Positions 52,292 through 61,285 of a stretch of DNA of 64,000 nt are shown one piece after another. Numbering within the stretch: position 1 is the stretch's first letter; each line of letters begins with the position of its first letter. The stretch is from the NCBI GenBank assembly GCA_963712465.1, contig CAVQHY010000006.1, forward strand, positions 744,001-808,000, written 5' to 3'. Below the pieces are notes generated by a model. It did not search any database, had not been told where the DNA came from, and was given only the letters and a program-made list of their open reading frames with translations. A program made the translations under genes and the position numbers. The stretch is from CAVQHY01 sp963712465 (GTDB lineage Bacteria > Actinomycetota > Thermoleophilia > Gaiellales > Gaiellaceae).

Positions 52292-53140
52292 ATGGCCGCG
52301 ATCGGGTTCGGGCTCCTGGCGGCCTTCCTGTGGGGGATCGGCACGGTGGTCGGAGCGCGACTCGTCCGGGCTGCCGGCGCCTGGGGCGCTCTCGGGGCGA
52401 CGATGCCGATCGGCCTCGCGCTGATCGCGCCCTTTCTCCTGTTCGTCGACCGCCCGTCGGCTTCCGGCGCGGCGTGGGCCTTCGCCGTCGGAGCCGGGAT
52501 CGGCTACGTGGGCGGGATGGCGTGCTGGATGCTGGCGGTTCGCAGGGGCAAGGTGAGCGTCGTCTCGCCGATCGTCTCGACCGACGGCGCGATGGCGGCG
52601 ATCTTCGCAGTGGCGCTGTTCGGCGAGAGCCTCGCGCCCGGGGTGGCGGCGGCGCTCGCGGTCGTCGTCGCGGGCATCGTCGTCGTCGCGATCCGCCCAG
52701 AGACGGGAGGGCGGCACGGGCAGTTCACGGGTCGCGAGCTCACGCTCGCGCTCGCATCGGCGGCCTTCTTCGGGTTCAGCTTCGTCGCCGGCGGCGAGGC
52801 GCAGGACGGGCTAGGCGTCGTGTGGACGCTCTTCGTTTCGCGGCTGATCTCGACGTCGCTCGTCGTCCCGTTCCTGGTCGCGCGAGGAGGCTTCCGGATC
52901 CCGCGCGGCGCGATCCCCTTCGCGGTCATGATGGCGACGCTCGACCTCACCGGCTTCGCCGCCTTCCTCGCCGGCGCCGCGTCGAGCGTAGCGATCGCCT
53001 CGGTGCTCGCGTCGCAGTACGCGGTCGTCTCGGTGATCGCCGCGTACCTCGCCTTCGGCGAGCGCCTCACCCGTTTGCAGACGGTAGGTGTCGGGATCAC
53101 GCTCGTGGGCATCGCCGCGCTCGCCTTCCTCCGGGGGTAG
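52292..53140 (+). CDS. EamA/DMT-family transporter
   Basis: A 282-residue membrane protein with ten predicted spans in two EamA repeats (residues 1-135 and 150-282). IGFGLLAAFLWGIGTVVGAR, GMACWMLAVRRGKVSVVSPI and AVALFGESLAPGVAAALAVV from repeat one match ASVLASQYAVVSVIAAYLAF and GERLTRLQTVGVGITLVGIA in repeat two. Members export or import small metabolites such as amino acids or nucleosides; the substrate is unknown. The ATG at 52292 follows TAGAAG by 6 nt without a Shine-Dalgarno sequence. Confidence 0.88.
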   Translation: MAAIGFGLLAAFLWGIGTVVGARLVRAAGAWGALGATMPIGLALIAPFLLFVDRPSASGAAWAFAVGAGIGYVGGMACWMLAVRRGKVSVVSPIVSTDGAMAAIFAVALFGESLAPGVAAALAVVVAGIVVVAIRPETGGRHGQFTGRELTLALASAAFFGFSFVAGGEAQDGLGVVWTLFVSRLISTSLVVPFLVARGGFRIPRGAIPFAVMMATLDLTGFAAFLAGAASSVAIASVLASQYAVVSVIAAYLAFGERLTRLQTVGVGITLVGIAALAFLRG

Positions 53141-53180
53141 CGAAGGACACTGACCGCGTGCGGCGAAGCACCGAGGTGCC

Positions 53181-53514
53181 GTGATCAAGCTTCTCGTCGT
53201 GCTCGCAGCCGTCGTCGGCGCGATTGCGCTCGCCGACGGCCGTTTTGCCGAGGCGGACATCGGGGCGGCGCGGGACGCTGTCGCCGGCGCCTATACGGAC
53301 GCGAAGGATGCGCTTGCGAACGCCCAGGGAGGGGTGGACGAGCCGACGCGACGGCAGCTCGAGGACGCTCGGGCGCAGCTTGCGGATGCCGTCGACGAGC
53401 TCGAGCTCGCCAGCACGGACACGGGCGGCGAGACGGCGCGCGCGCTCGATTCCGCGCGGCGAAAGCTCGAGCGTCTCGAGCGGGCAGATCGACGCCGCGC
53501 TCGCCGCCGGCTGA
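53181..53514 (+). CDS. Small secreted coiled-coil protein, probably frameshifted near 53484
   Basis: The reading frame begins with a signal peptide (KLLVVLAAVVGAIALADGRF) and a helical region (ARDAVAGAYTDAKDALANAQ, RRQLEDARAQLADAVDELEL). After LERLE the open frame continues to 53627 as an Arg-rich tail, but with one surplus base removed near 53484 it reads GQIDAALAAG and stops at 53514. The second version is more protein-like and is followed 26 nt later by a perfect hairpin. Function unknown. The GTG at 53181 follows GAGGTG. Confidence 0.55.
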
Positions 53515-53539
53515 CGCGCCGCCCTGCCGACCTTCGCGA

Positions 53540-53559
53540 GGGGGATGCGAAGATCCCCC
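53540..53559 (+). terminator. Hairpin, possible terminator
   Basis: GGGGGAT (53540-53546) and ATCCCCC (53553-53559) form a perfect 7-bp stem with a 6-nt loop, 26 nt after the TGA at 53514. No U-tract follows, as is common in high-GC actinobacteria. Confidence 0.45.
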
Positions 53560-53751
53560 GACCGGCGCCCGGATCGACGCCGACTTTCCCCCGGACAGGG
53601 CATTCCGTTGGGCTGCTCTCGCGGTGATCCTTCTCTCCAGAAAGCAAGGAGGGCGGCCCTCCGTCACCGTCGATCTCGGGAAGGAAAGAGATGAGACCAG
53701 GGGGCAAGCCCGCCGCACAGACGGTCGCCGCCGCCGAGGAGGCGACGGAAG

Positions 53752-54018
53752 ATGTGGTGTAGCGGCGCGCATCGCGGCGTGACCGTGATCACGATCGTCA
53801 CGATCATCTTCACGCCGTTCTGGCGACACGGCGAGGTGCATCTGAAGAAAACCGGCAAGGAGACGACCGAGACGACGGTCGAATGTCGTCCGCACGCTCC
53901 GTGCCCGAAGCGCGTCAGGATCGTCCAGACGGCGATCAGGCCGCCGGTGGTCGAGCCGACCGGGGACGAGCCGACCCGGCCGAAGGGAAAACACGGGAAG
54001 AAGAGGCACGACTGGTAG
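53752..54018 (+). CDS. Small single-span membrane protein
   Basis: An 88-residue protein with one hydrophobic segment (GVTVITIVTIIFTPFW) and a basic, proline-rich cytosolic or external tail (RPKGKHGKKRHDW at the end) containing a Cys pair (ECRPHAPCPK). The ATG at 53752 follows GAGGAGG by about 9 nt. Its TAG is three nt before the ATG of the glycosyltransferase gene, so the two are probably co-translated. Third-position GC supports coding. No family recognised. Confidence 0.5.
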   Translation: MWCSGAHRGVTVITIVTIIFTPFWRHGEVHLKKTGKETTETTVECRPHAPCPKRVRIVQTAIRPPVVEPTGDEPTRPKGKHGKKRHDW

Positions 54019-54021
54019 CCG

Positions 54022-55426
54022 ATGCAGACGTTGATGCTCGTCGTGGCGCTCGCGATCGTCGCCTTCGACTTCCAGAACATCCTCGCCTGGTGGCGCGGCA
54101 AGACGATCGAGCCCGGCGACGAGGAGTCGCACGACTTCACGATCGTGGTGCCGCTCTTCGGCCACCCGCGCTACTTCGAGAACCGCAACGCGCTCCGTCG
54201 CTACCAGGCGAACGTGCTCGTCAGCGTCGAGGTGGGCTCCCGGCTGATGCGGGAGTTCGCCGATCGCGCTCGAGTCCGAGGGCTGGCGCGTCCACCGGGT
54301 CGAGCTGGACGCTCCGAATCCGGCGCTTCTCGTCAATGTCGCGCTGAAGGAGGTGACGACGAGCTTCGTGATCCGCCTCGACGCCGACACGATCGTCGGC
54401 GGGGACATCCCCGCGGCTGTCGCCGCGGTCGCCCGTGACGGGGCCGATCTCTGCTCGGTCAAGGTCGAGGCCGCGAACCCGGTCACCGTCGCCTCGAAGC
54501 TGCAGGCGCTCGAGTACCGGATGGCGATGCTCTGTCGCCACTTCCGGCCGTGGCTCACGTCCGGCGCGTGCTTCATCGGCAGGACGGCGTCGCTCCGCGC
54601 GATCCTCGCAAGCCACTCCGCCTGGACACCCGGCGAGGACATCGAGACCGGCCGGGTCGCCCATGCCCTCGGGATGCGGGTCCGCCACTGCGACGTCGTC
54701 GTTCGGACCGAGGTGCCCGAGAGCTGGCGGGCGCTCGCGCGCCAGCGCAGGCTCTGGTGGGCGGGCACGTTTCGCCACTGGATCGTGAACGTCGACCGGA
54801 ACCTCGTACAGCTGCCGGTGTTCACGCTCTACCTGCTCGCCGTGATCTGGGCGTCGCTCTACTTCCGCTGGTGGCACATGGTCGACGTGAAGTCGATTCC
54901 GTCCCTGCTCCCGGTGATCTTCGTCGTCTACCTGTTCATCACCGTCGTCAGCAACCTGCAGGTGCTGAGCCCGTGGATGATCGTCTTCCCGCTGTACGCG
55001 TTCGTGCAGACGCTGGTGTTCCCGGCCGTCGGCGCCGTCTACTACGTCGTGCTCGCGCTTCGCCGCCGCAGGCTCGGCCGCTACCGCTTCGGCTACGTTC
55101 GCCGGGAGTGGGACCCCCGGGCGGCGAGAGTCGTCCCGCGTGTGCTCTCGCCCGCGAGGATGCTGCTCGCGCTCGCCACCTGTCTGCTCGTCGGCTTCTC
55201 CGCGGGCGGCGTCGGCGGCCTCGGCCGCCTTCCCGCCCCGGTGTTCGCATGTCTCGTCGCGGCCGCGGCCGCATTGGTCTGCGCGAACGGGATCGCGAGT
55301 CGCTCGCACCTGTTCAGGATCGACGGCGCCGCCGGTTCGGTCGCATGTGATCTCGTGCTGCCGCTCCTCCTGATCGGGGCGCTCGCCTTCCTGCTGCTCT
55401 CGGCCTCGCTCTCGCTGGTCGCCTGA
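54022..55426 (+). CDS. GT2-family membrane glycosyltransferase, frameshifted near 54264
   Basis: A processive-type GT2 enzyme of about 467 residues in two frames. The first has an N-terminal span (QTLMLVVALAIVAFDFQNIL) and the nucleotide-binding start HDFTIVVPLFGHPRYF. One surplus base near 54261-54266 shifts the frame; the next continues ALESEGWRVHRVELDAPNPA, then FVIRLDADTIVGG (DxD), WTPGEDIETGRVAHALGMRV (ED) and RQRRLWWAGTFRH (Q-x-x-R-W-like), followed by five or more membrane spans. This is the hyaluronan/chitin/cellulose synthase architecture, so it may make and export an envelope polysaccharide. Confidence 0.78.
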
Positions 55427-55458
55427 CGACCGGTCGAGGCGGCGCTATCGTCTGGCGC

Positions 55459-55752
55459 GTGAGCACGCCTGCGCCGAGCCCGCCCGAGCCGACGACGACG
55501 GCGCCTTCGCGAGCCAGGCGGGGGCTCCTCACCGTTCGCAACATCCTGATCGCCGTCGTGCTCGTGCTCTTCGTCTGGTTCGCGGTCGAGAACGCCGGCC
55601 GCGTGAGAGTCGACTGGTGGGTCGTCGACCTGAACACGCGGCTGATCTACGTCATCCTCGTCTCGTTCGCATTCGGGGTCGTCGCCGATCGACTCTTCCA
55701 GCTCCGCCGGCGCCGCTCGCGCAAGGCCGTCGCGACTCCGCCGAAGGACTAG
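55459..55752 (+). CDS. LapA-domain (DUF1049) membrane protein
   Basis: A 97-residue protein with a Pro/Thr-rich N-terminus, two membrane spans (VRNILIAVVLVLFVWFAVEN and LIYVILVSFAFGVVADRLF) and a basic C-terminus (QLRRRRSRKAVATP). This is the LapA/YciS layout. The GTG at 55459 follows a TATCGT box by 7 nt. In other bacteria LapA proteins assist lipopolysaccharide assembly; the role in actinobacteria is not known to me. Confidence 0.75.
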   Translation: MSTPAPSPPEPTTTAPSRARRGLLTVRNILIAVVLVLFVWFAVENAGRVRVDWWVVDLNTRLIYVILVSFAFGVVADRLFQLRRRRSRKAVATPPKD

Positions 55753-55768
55753 CCTCTAGATTGCCTTC

Positions 55769-56816
55769 GTGGTTCGCGTTCGCTTCGCGCCGAGTCCCAC
55801 CGGCTCGCTTCATCTGGGCAGCGCGCTGACTGCCGCCGCGAACCGCCGCTTCGCCGACGAGCACGACGGCGCGATGGTGCTGCGCATCGACGACACGGAC
55901 GCCGAGCGGGCCGAGCCGGGAGCCGAGGACGCAATTCTCGGTGACCTCGAGTGGATCGGGATCGGCTTCGAGGAGGGCCCGGTGCGCCAGAGCGAACGGG
56001 GGCTTCTCTACGAGCAGGCGGCCGAGACGCTGCTCGCGCTCGGCGCGGCCGAGACGGACGACGACGGCGCCGTCCGTTTCGTGCTCGTGCACCGGCCGAC
56101 TCTGGTGCGCGCCGACGGACGGCCGACGTACCACCTCGCCTCGGTCGTCGACGACGGCGATCTCGGAATCACCCACGTGATTCGCGGCAAGGATCTCGAG
56201 CCGTCGACGCCGCTCCATCGGGCCCTGCACGAGGCGCTGAAGTCGAGGCCGCCGGAGTACGTCCACCACGGGCTGATCCTCGGCCCCGACGGCCACAAGC
56301 TGTCCAAGCGCCACGCCGCGAGCTCGCTGGCCGACCTGCGCGAGGCAGGGATCCCGGCAGAGGCTGTGCGCCGCTACCTCGACGAGCTCGATCTGCCGCG
56401 GCACGACGTTCACCTCGACGAGGCACGCCTCCGCCGGCTGGCCGTGGAGGCGATCGGCGCCATGTCCGACGAGGAGCTCGCCGAGCGTGTCGACGCGCCG
56501 GTCGAGCTCGCGCCCGCGCTCCGCGGCGCGCGCGACCTGGCCGAGGCGCGGCAAACCGCGGACTCGATCCTCCACGCGCCGGAGCCGGGCCACGCGCCGC
56601 CCGGGGCGGCGCCGACGCTCGCGCGCTTCCGCGAGCTCCGCGAGGGAGCGAACGGCGACCTCGACGCGGCGCATGCGAAGGAGATCGTCCGCGAGCTCAA
56701 GGCCGTCGGCGGCGACCTCCGCGCGCTCCGCCTCGTCCTCACCGGCGCGACGAGCGGTCCCGAGCTCTGGGCCGTGCTGCTCGCTCTCCCGCGCGACGAG
56801 GCGATCCGGCGGGTCG

Positions 56817-56830
<14 letters not shown>
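55769..56830 (+). CDS. gltX: Glutamyl-tRNA synthetase-family protein, compact form
   Basis: A 353-residue class I synthetase. VRVRFAPSPTGSLHLGSALT contains the HIGH-equivalent, MVLRIDDTDAERAEPGAEDA the ATP/glutamate region, DLGITHVIRGKDLEPSTPLH the conserved HVIRG stretch and GLILGPDGHKLSKRHAASSL the KMSKS-equivalent. GluRS is normally 460-500 residues; here the tRNA-binding insertion before VRFVLVHRP and most of the anticodon domain are shortened, though the end (LTGATSGPELWAVLLALPRD) still looks like GltX. A GluQRS paralogue would lack that end. Position before cysS supports GltX. The GTG at 55769 follows TAGATT by 6 nt. Confidence 0.85.
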
Positions 56831-58105
<1,275 letters not shown>

Positions 58106-58109
<4 letters not shown>

Positions 58110-58855
58110 ATCGCGAGCTCGTCTACGGTCGGCGACCGGTGCACGAGGTGCTCCGCGTGGGGCGCCGCCAGGTGCTCGAGCTCCTCGTCACCGAGCGGGC
58201 GCTCGCGGCCGAGCCCTGGCTGCGAGACACGCCGGGGCTGCGCCTTCAGGTCGCCCGCGAGAGTCGTCTCAGCGAGGCCGCGCAGACGCGAGACCATCAG
58301 GGCGTCGTCGCGTTCTGCGAGCCGTACCGTTACGCCGACGCATACGAGCTCGCCGCGGGCGAGGGTGTGCTGCTGGCCTGTCTCGACCAGGTCACGGATC
58401 CGCGCAACCTCGGCGCCGTCTGCCGCAGCGCCGAGGGGGCCGGGGCCCGTGGGGTCGTCGTTCCCGAGCACAACGCGACACGCGTCACGGCTGCCGTCTG
58501 CAAGGCGTCGGCCGGGGCTGTCGAGCACCTGGGCGTCGCCGTCGTCGTCAACCTCGCCCGCTACCTCTCCGAGGTCAAGCGGGGCGACCTCTGGGTCTGG
58601 GCCGCCGCGGGAGATGCGTCCACCTCGGTCTGGGAGGCCGACCTCGCGACGGGCGCCGCGCTCGTCTTCGGTGCCGAGGGTCGCGGTCTCCGTCCAGGCG
58701 TGCGCCGCGTCTGCGACGATGCCTTCTCGATCCCGCTCGCGGGCAACGTCGAGTCACTCAACGTCAGCGTCGCCGCCGGCATCGCCCTGTTCGAAGCGGC
58801 ACGACAGCGGCAGCGTCTCGCGGAGCCTGACCGCCAGGACAGGCGCCGTGTCTGA
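58106..58855 (+). CDS. rlmB: 23S rRNA 2'-O-methyltransferase RlmB (TrmH family)
   Basis: A 249-residue SPOUT methyltransferase acting on G2251-equivalent of 23S rRNA. The N-terminal substrate-binding domain begins VYGRRPVHEVLRVGRRQVLE. SPOUT motifs are LACLDQVTDPRNLGAVCRSA (motif 1 with the catalytic Asn and Arg), LVFGAEGRGLRPGVRRVCDD (motif 2) and FSIPLAGNVESLNVSVAAGI (motif 3, with SLNVSVA). The GTG at 58106 overlaps the cysS stop by 4 nt. Confidence 0.94.
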
Positions 58856-59289
58856 CCCGACCCTCTACCTGTTCGACGGCTGGAACATCGCACGCGCCGG
58901 CGACATCGACGACCGGACGGTCCTCGTCGATCGTCTCGCCGGCTGGGTCGCGCTCCGCGGTGCCCGCGGCGTGGTCGTCTTCGACGGCGTGGGGGAGGAG
59001 GAGACGGTCGGCCCGCTCGAGGTTCGCTTCGACGCGCACGCAGATCGAGTGATCGAGCGGCTCGCCGCCGAGCACAGAGCGAACGAGGTCGTCTGCGTCG
59101 TGTCGTCGGACACCGCCATCCGCGAGACCGCCGGCGTGACGGTGCGAAAACGCGCGTCGAAGGAGTTCTTCGGCGAGCTGGAACGGACACAGGGGACGCC
59201 CCCGGCTCCCTGCCTCCCGCACGCGTGTCGAGGACGCGCTCGATGACGAGACCCGGGCGCGGCTCGAGCGACTTCGTCGCGGCCGTTGA
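58848..59289 (+). CDS. yacP: NYN-domain RNA-binding nuclease-like protein (YacP), frameshifted near 59200
   Basis: YacP/Rae1-like proteins bind the ribosome and cut mRNA in the A site in Bacillus. TLYLFDGWNIARAGDIDDRT holds the first catalytic Asp and Asn, GARGVVVFDGVGEEETVG the second Asp, and VVCVVSSDTAIRETAGV the third Asp region. The uninterrupted frame ends at 59246 with an atypical tail, but after one surplus base in the C-run near 59196-59202 it would read RTRVEDALDDETRARLERLR to TGA at 59289. About 146 residues result. The GTG at 58848 overlaps the rlmB stop. Confidence 0.78.
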
Positions 59290-59314
59290 AATTCTCTCCA
59301 CAACGTGCTACCGT
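59286..59314 (+). promoter_or_regulatory. Promoter of the sigH-like gene
   Basis: TTGAAA (59286-59291) and TACCGT (59309-59314) are separated by exactly 17 nt, a good sigma-70/sigma-A match. A leader of about 80 nt follows to the ATG at 59403. Confidence 0.5.
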
Positions 59315-59402
59315 CCCAAACCTCGACTTGAGGGTGAGGCTTTAGCCGGGCACGATCGGGCCTCTCTTTCACAAAAGCCCCGCATACAGAGGAGTCTCGG
59401 AC

Positions 59403-60065
59403 ATGTCGCGTCGCCAGCTCGCCACGCTTGCTCCGCACGAGAAGGCTCAACGAGAGCTTGATGATCTCCGTCTCGTGATCCGCGCGCGCAACGGCGACGA
59501 CGTCGCCATGGACGCGCTGATCCGCCGCTACACCGGCTTCGTCCGCCTGAAGTCGAGCTCGTACTTCATCGCGGGCGGTGAGGCCGACGACCTGATCCAG
59601 GAGGGTCTGATCGGCCTCTACAAGGCGGTTCGAGACTTCCGCTCGGACAAGGAGACGTCGTTTCGGAGCTTCGCCGAGCTCTGCATCACCCGTCAGATCA
59701 TCACCGCGATCAAGGCGGCGACGAGGTTCAAGCACGCGCCGCTGAACACGTACGTCTCGTTCTCGAACACCCCGGCCGGGCAGGAGGACTCCGACTGCAC
59801 CGTCGGCGACGCCCTTCCGGGCCCCGCGGTTCACGATCCGGCGATCTGCGTGATCTCCACCGAGGAGCTGCAGAGCCTCGTCTTCACCCTCGGGACGGGT
59901 CTCTCGAAGCTGGAGGCCGACGCGCTTCGCTGCTACCTGGAGGGCCTGTCGTACGAGCAGATGGCCGACGAGCTCGGCTGCGACACCAAGACGATCGACA
60001 ACGCGCTCCAGAGAGTCAAGCGCAAGATCCTCGTCCACCAGGAGTCGCGCCAGGTCCTGTCGTAG
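59403..60065 (+). CDS. sigH: RNA polymerase sigma factor, SigH-like (sigma-70 family)
   Basis: A 220-residue sigma factor. Region 2 is AMDALIRRYTGFVRLKSSSY, AGGEADDLIQEGLIGLYKAV and RDFRSDKETSFRSFAELCIT followed by RQIITAIKAATRFKHAPLN, matching Bacillus SigH closely. Region 4 is LSKLEADALRCYLEGLSYEQ and MADELGCDTKTIDNALQRVK. It follows yacP exactly as in Bacillus. Most actinobacteria lack this type, so it is a lineage marker. Its regulon cannot be read from the sequence; starvation and surface-development genes are typical. The ATG follows GAGGAGT. Confidence 0.93.
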   Translation: MSRRQLATLAPHEKAQRELDDLRLVIRARNGDDVAMDALIRRYTGFVRLKSSSYFIAGGEADDLIQEGLIGLYKAVRDFRSDKETSFRSFAELCITRQIITAIKAATRFKHAPLNTYVSFSNTPAGQEDSDCTVGDALPGPAVHDPAICVISTEELQSLVFTLGTGLSKLEADALRCYLEGLSYEQMADELGCDTKTIDNALQRVKRKILVHQESRQVLS

Positions 60066-60104
60066 ACGGCGCGCCGCCCGCACGGCGATACTTCGTGACG
60101 GCCG

Positions 60105-60177
60105 GCCGGTGTAGCTCAACTGGCAGAGCGGCGCCTTTGTAAGGCGACGGTTGGAGGTTCGAGTCCTCTCACCGGCT
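60105..60177 (+). tRNA. tRNA-Thr (anticodon TGT)
   Basis: The acceptor stem GCCGGTG (60105-60111) pairs with CACCGGC (60170-60176), followed by discriminator T. The D-arm (GCTCAACTGGCAGAGC), the anticodon loop TTTGTAA with TGT, and the T-arm (GGAGGTTCGAGTCCTCT) are all regular. No CCA is encoded. It lies 39 nt after the sigH-like gene. Confidence 0.96.
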
Positions 60178-60193
60178 CTCGAGGTCTCCGCGA

Positions 60194-60502
60194 TCAGCCG
60201 AGCGCCCGGATCGCCGCCGTCACCGCAGCCGCGACGAGGACGACGGCGTAGATCGGCGCCCGCAGCGCCATTGCGACCGCCCCCGCGACGAGGCCGGCGG
60301 CCCGCGCGTCGAGCGTGAGGGAGCGGCCCGCGGCGAACGTCTCGACGACGACCAGCGCGGCCAGGACCGCCGGCGCGAGGAGCGCGACCGGGCCGGCCAG
60401 TACCCGCGGGAGCGCCCGGCCGCCGAGGATCGCCGGGCCGAGGCCCTTGAGCGCAATCGTCGCGCCGCCGACGACGGCGACCGCGAGCCAGGCCCCGCTC
60501 AT
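60194..60502 (-). CDS. azlD: AzlD-family branched-chain amino acid export subunit
   Basis: A 102-residue membrane protein with four spans (WLAVAVVGGATIALKGLGPA, LPRVLAGPVALLAPAVLAAL, GLVAGAVAMALRAPIYAVVL). AzlD partners the larger AzlC to export branched-chain amino acids and analogues. Its ATG overlaps the azlC stop by 4 nt (ATGA). It converges on the tRNA gene, 16 nt away. Confidence 0.88.
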   Translation of the reverse strand: MSGAWLAVAVVGGATIALKGLGPAILGGRALPRVLAGPVALLAPAVLAALVVVETFAAGRSLTLDARAAGLVAGAVAMALRAPIYAVVLVAAAVTAAIRALG

Positions 60503-61182
60503 CTCCGCAGGGCTCCGACGAGGCAGGCCGCGCTGCCGGCGATGATCGGGATCCCGGGCGGCGTGAACGGGACGAGAGCCACGGCGATCACTCCCGCCAT
60601 GACCGCGACGAGGCACGCCTCCCGGCTTCGCAGCTGCGTCACGAGCAGGTAGAGGAACAGCGCCGCGAAGGCCGCGTCGAGGCCGAACCGCTCCGGCGAG
60701 CCGAGCGCCTCGCCGACCGCGACGCCCACCACCGTGCCGCCGACCCAGGCGACCCACAGCAGCGAGCCGGCCCCGATCAGCGCGTAGTAATCGAAGCGGC
60801 CGCCGCCGCGGCTCGCGAGCGCCCACGACTCGTCGACGATCAGCTGCGCTTCGGCGAGGCGACGGTACGGCGGGCCCCGAAAGACCGGCGCCGCGGCGAT
60901 CCCCAGCGGCGCGTAGCGCGCGTTCAGGAGAATCGCCGCGACGATCGCGGCGCCCACGCCTCCGTCGGTCAGGAGCGACGCCACCGCGAACTGCGCCGAG
61001 CCGGCAAACGTCGTCGTCGACATCACGACCGGCGCGACCCGGCCCATTCCCTCCGCGCGGGCGAGGACGCCGAACGACGCGCCGAAAACGAACGCGGCAA
61101 CTGCGATCGGCGCCGCCGGGCGCACGCCGGCGCGGATGCGTCCGAACGAGAGTGGAAGTGCTGTATCCATTTCGGGATCCAC
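60499..61182 (-). CDS. azlC: AzlC-family branched-chain amino acid exporter
   Basis: A 227-residue protein with five to seven spans. FGASFGVLARAEGMGRVAPV, VMSTTTFAGSAQFAVASLLT and AILLNARYAPLGIAAAPVFR are the family signature, including the FAGSAQF motif. It pairs with AzlD. The start is a GTG at 61182 or the ATG at 61170; neither has a strong ribosome-binding site. It is divergent from the MocR gene, which is the probable regulator. Confidence 0.92.
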   Translation of the reverse strand: MDPEMDTALPLSFGRIRAGVRPAAPIAVAAFVFGASFGVLARAEGMGRVAPVVMSTTTFAGSAQFAVASLLTDGGVGAAIVAAILLNARYAPLGIAAAPVFRGPPYRRLAEAQLIVDESWALASRGGGRFDYYALIGAGSLLWVAWVGGTVVGVAVGEALGSPERFGLDAAFAALFLYLLVTQLRSREACLVAVMAGVIAVALVPFTPPGIPIIAGSAACLVGALRR

Positions 61183-61219
61183 TTGACGAAGCGGCGGGAA
61201 AGCCCGACACTAATACCTG

Positions 61220-61260
61220 ACATTGGCCCCTGGTTCCAGATCCAATCTTGCCCACATTGG
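61220..61260. promoter_or_regulatory. Candidate MocR operator, repeated ACATTGG
   Basis: ACATTGG occurs at 61220-61226 and 61254-61260 in direct orientation, with an inverted CCAAT at 61242-61246 between them. The repeats lie between azlC (start 61182 or 61170) and the chosen MocR start at 61286. Direct repeats upstream of the divergent target are the usual binding sites of MocR regulators. Confidence 0.45.
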
Positions 61261-61285
61261 TCATAGATTCGGAGCGACCGAGCTC

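Noticed and set aside
53515..53627. Arg-rich C-terminal tail of the small secreted protein.
   Set aside because: The alternative frame ending at 53514 is more protein-like and a hairpin follows it, so the tail is probably out of frame.
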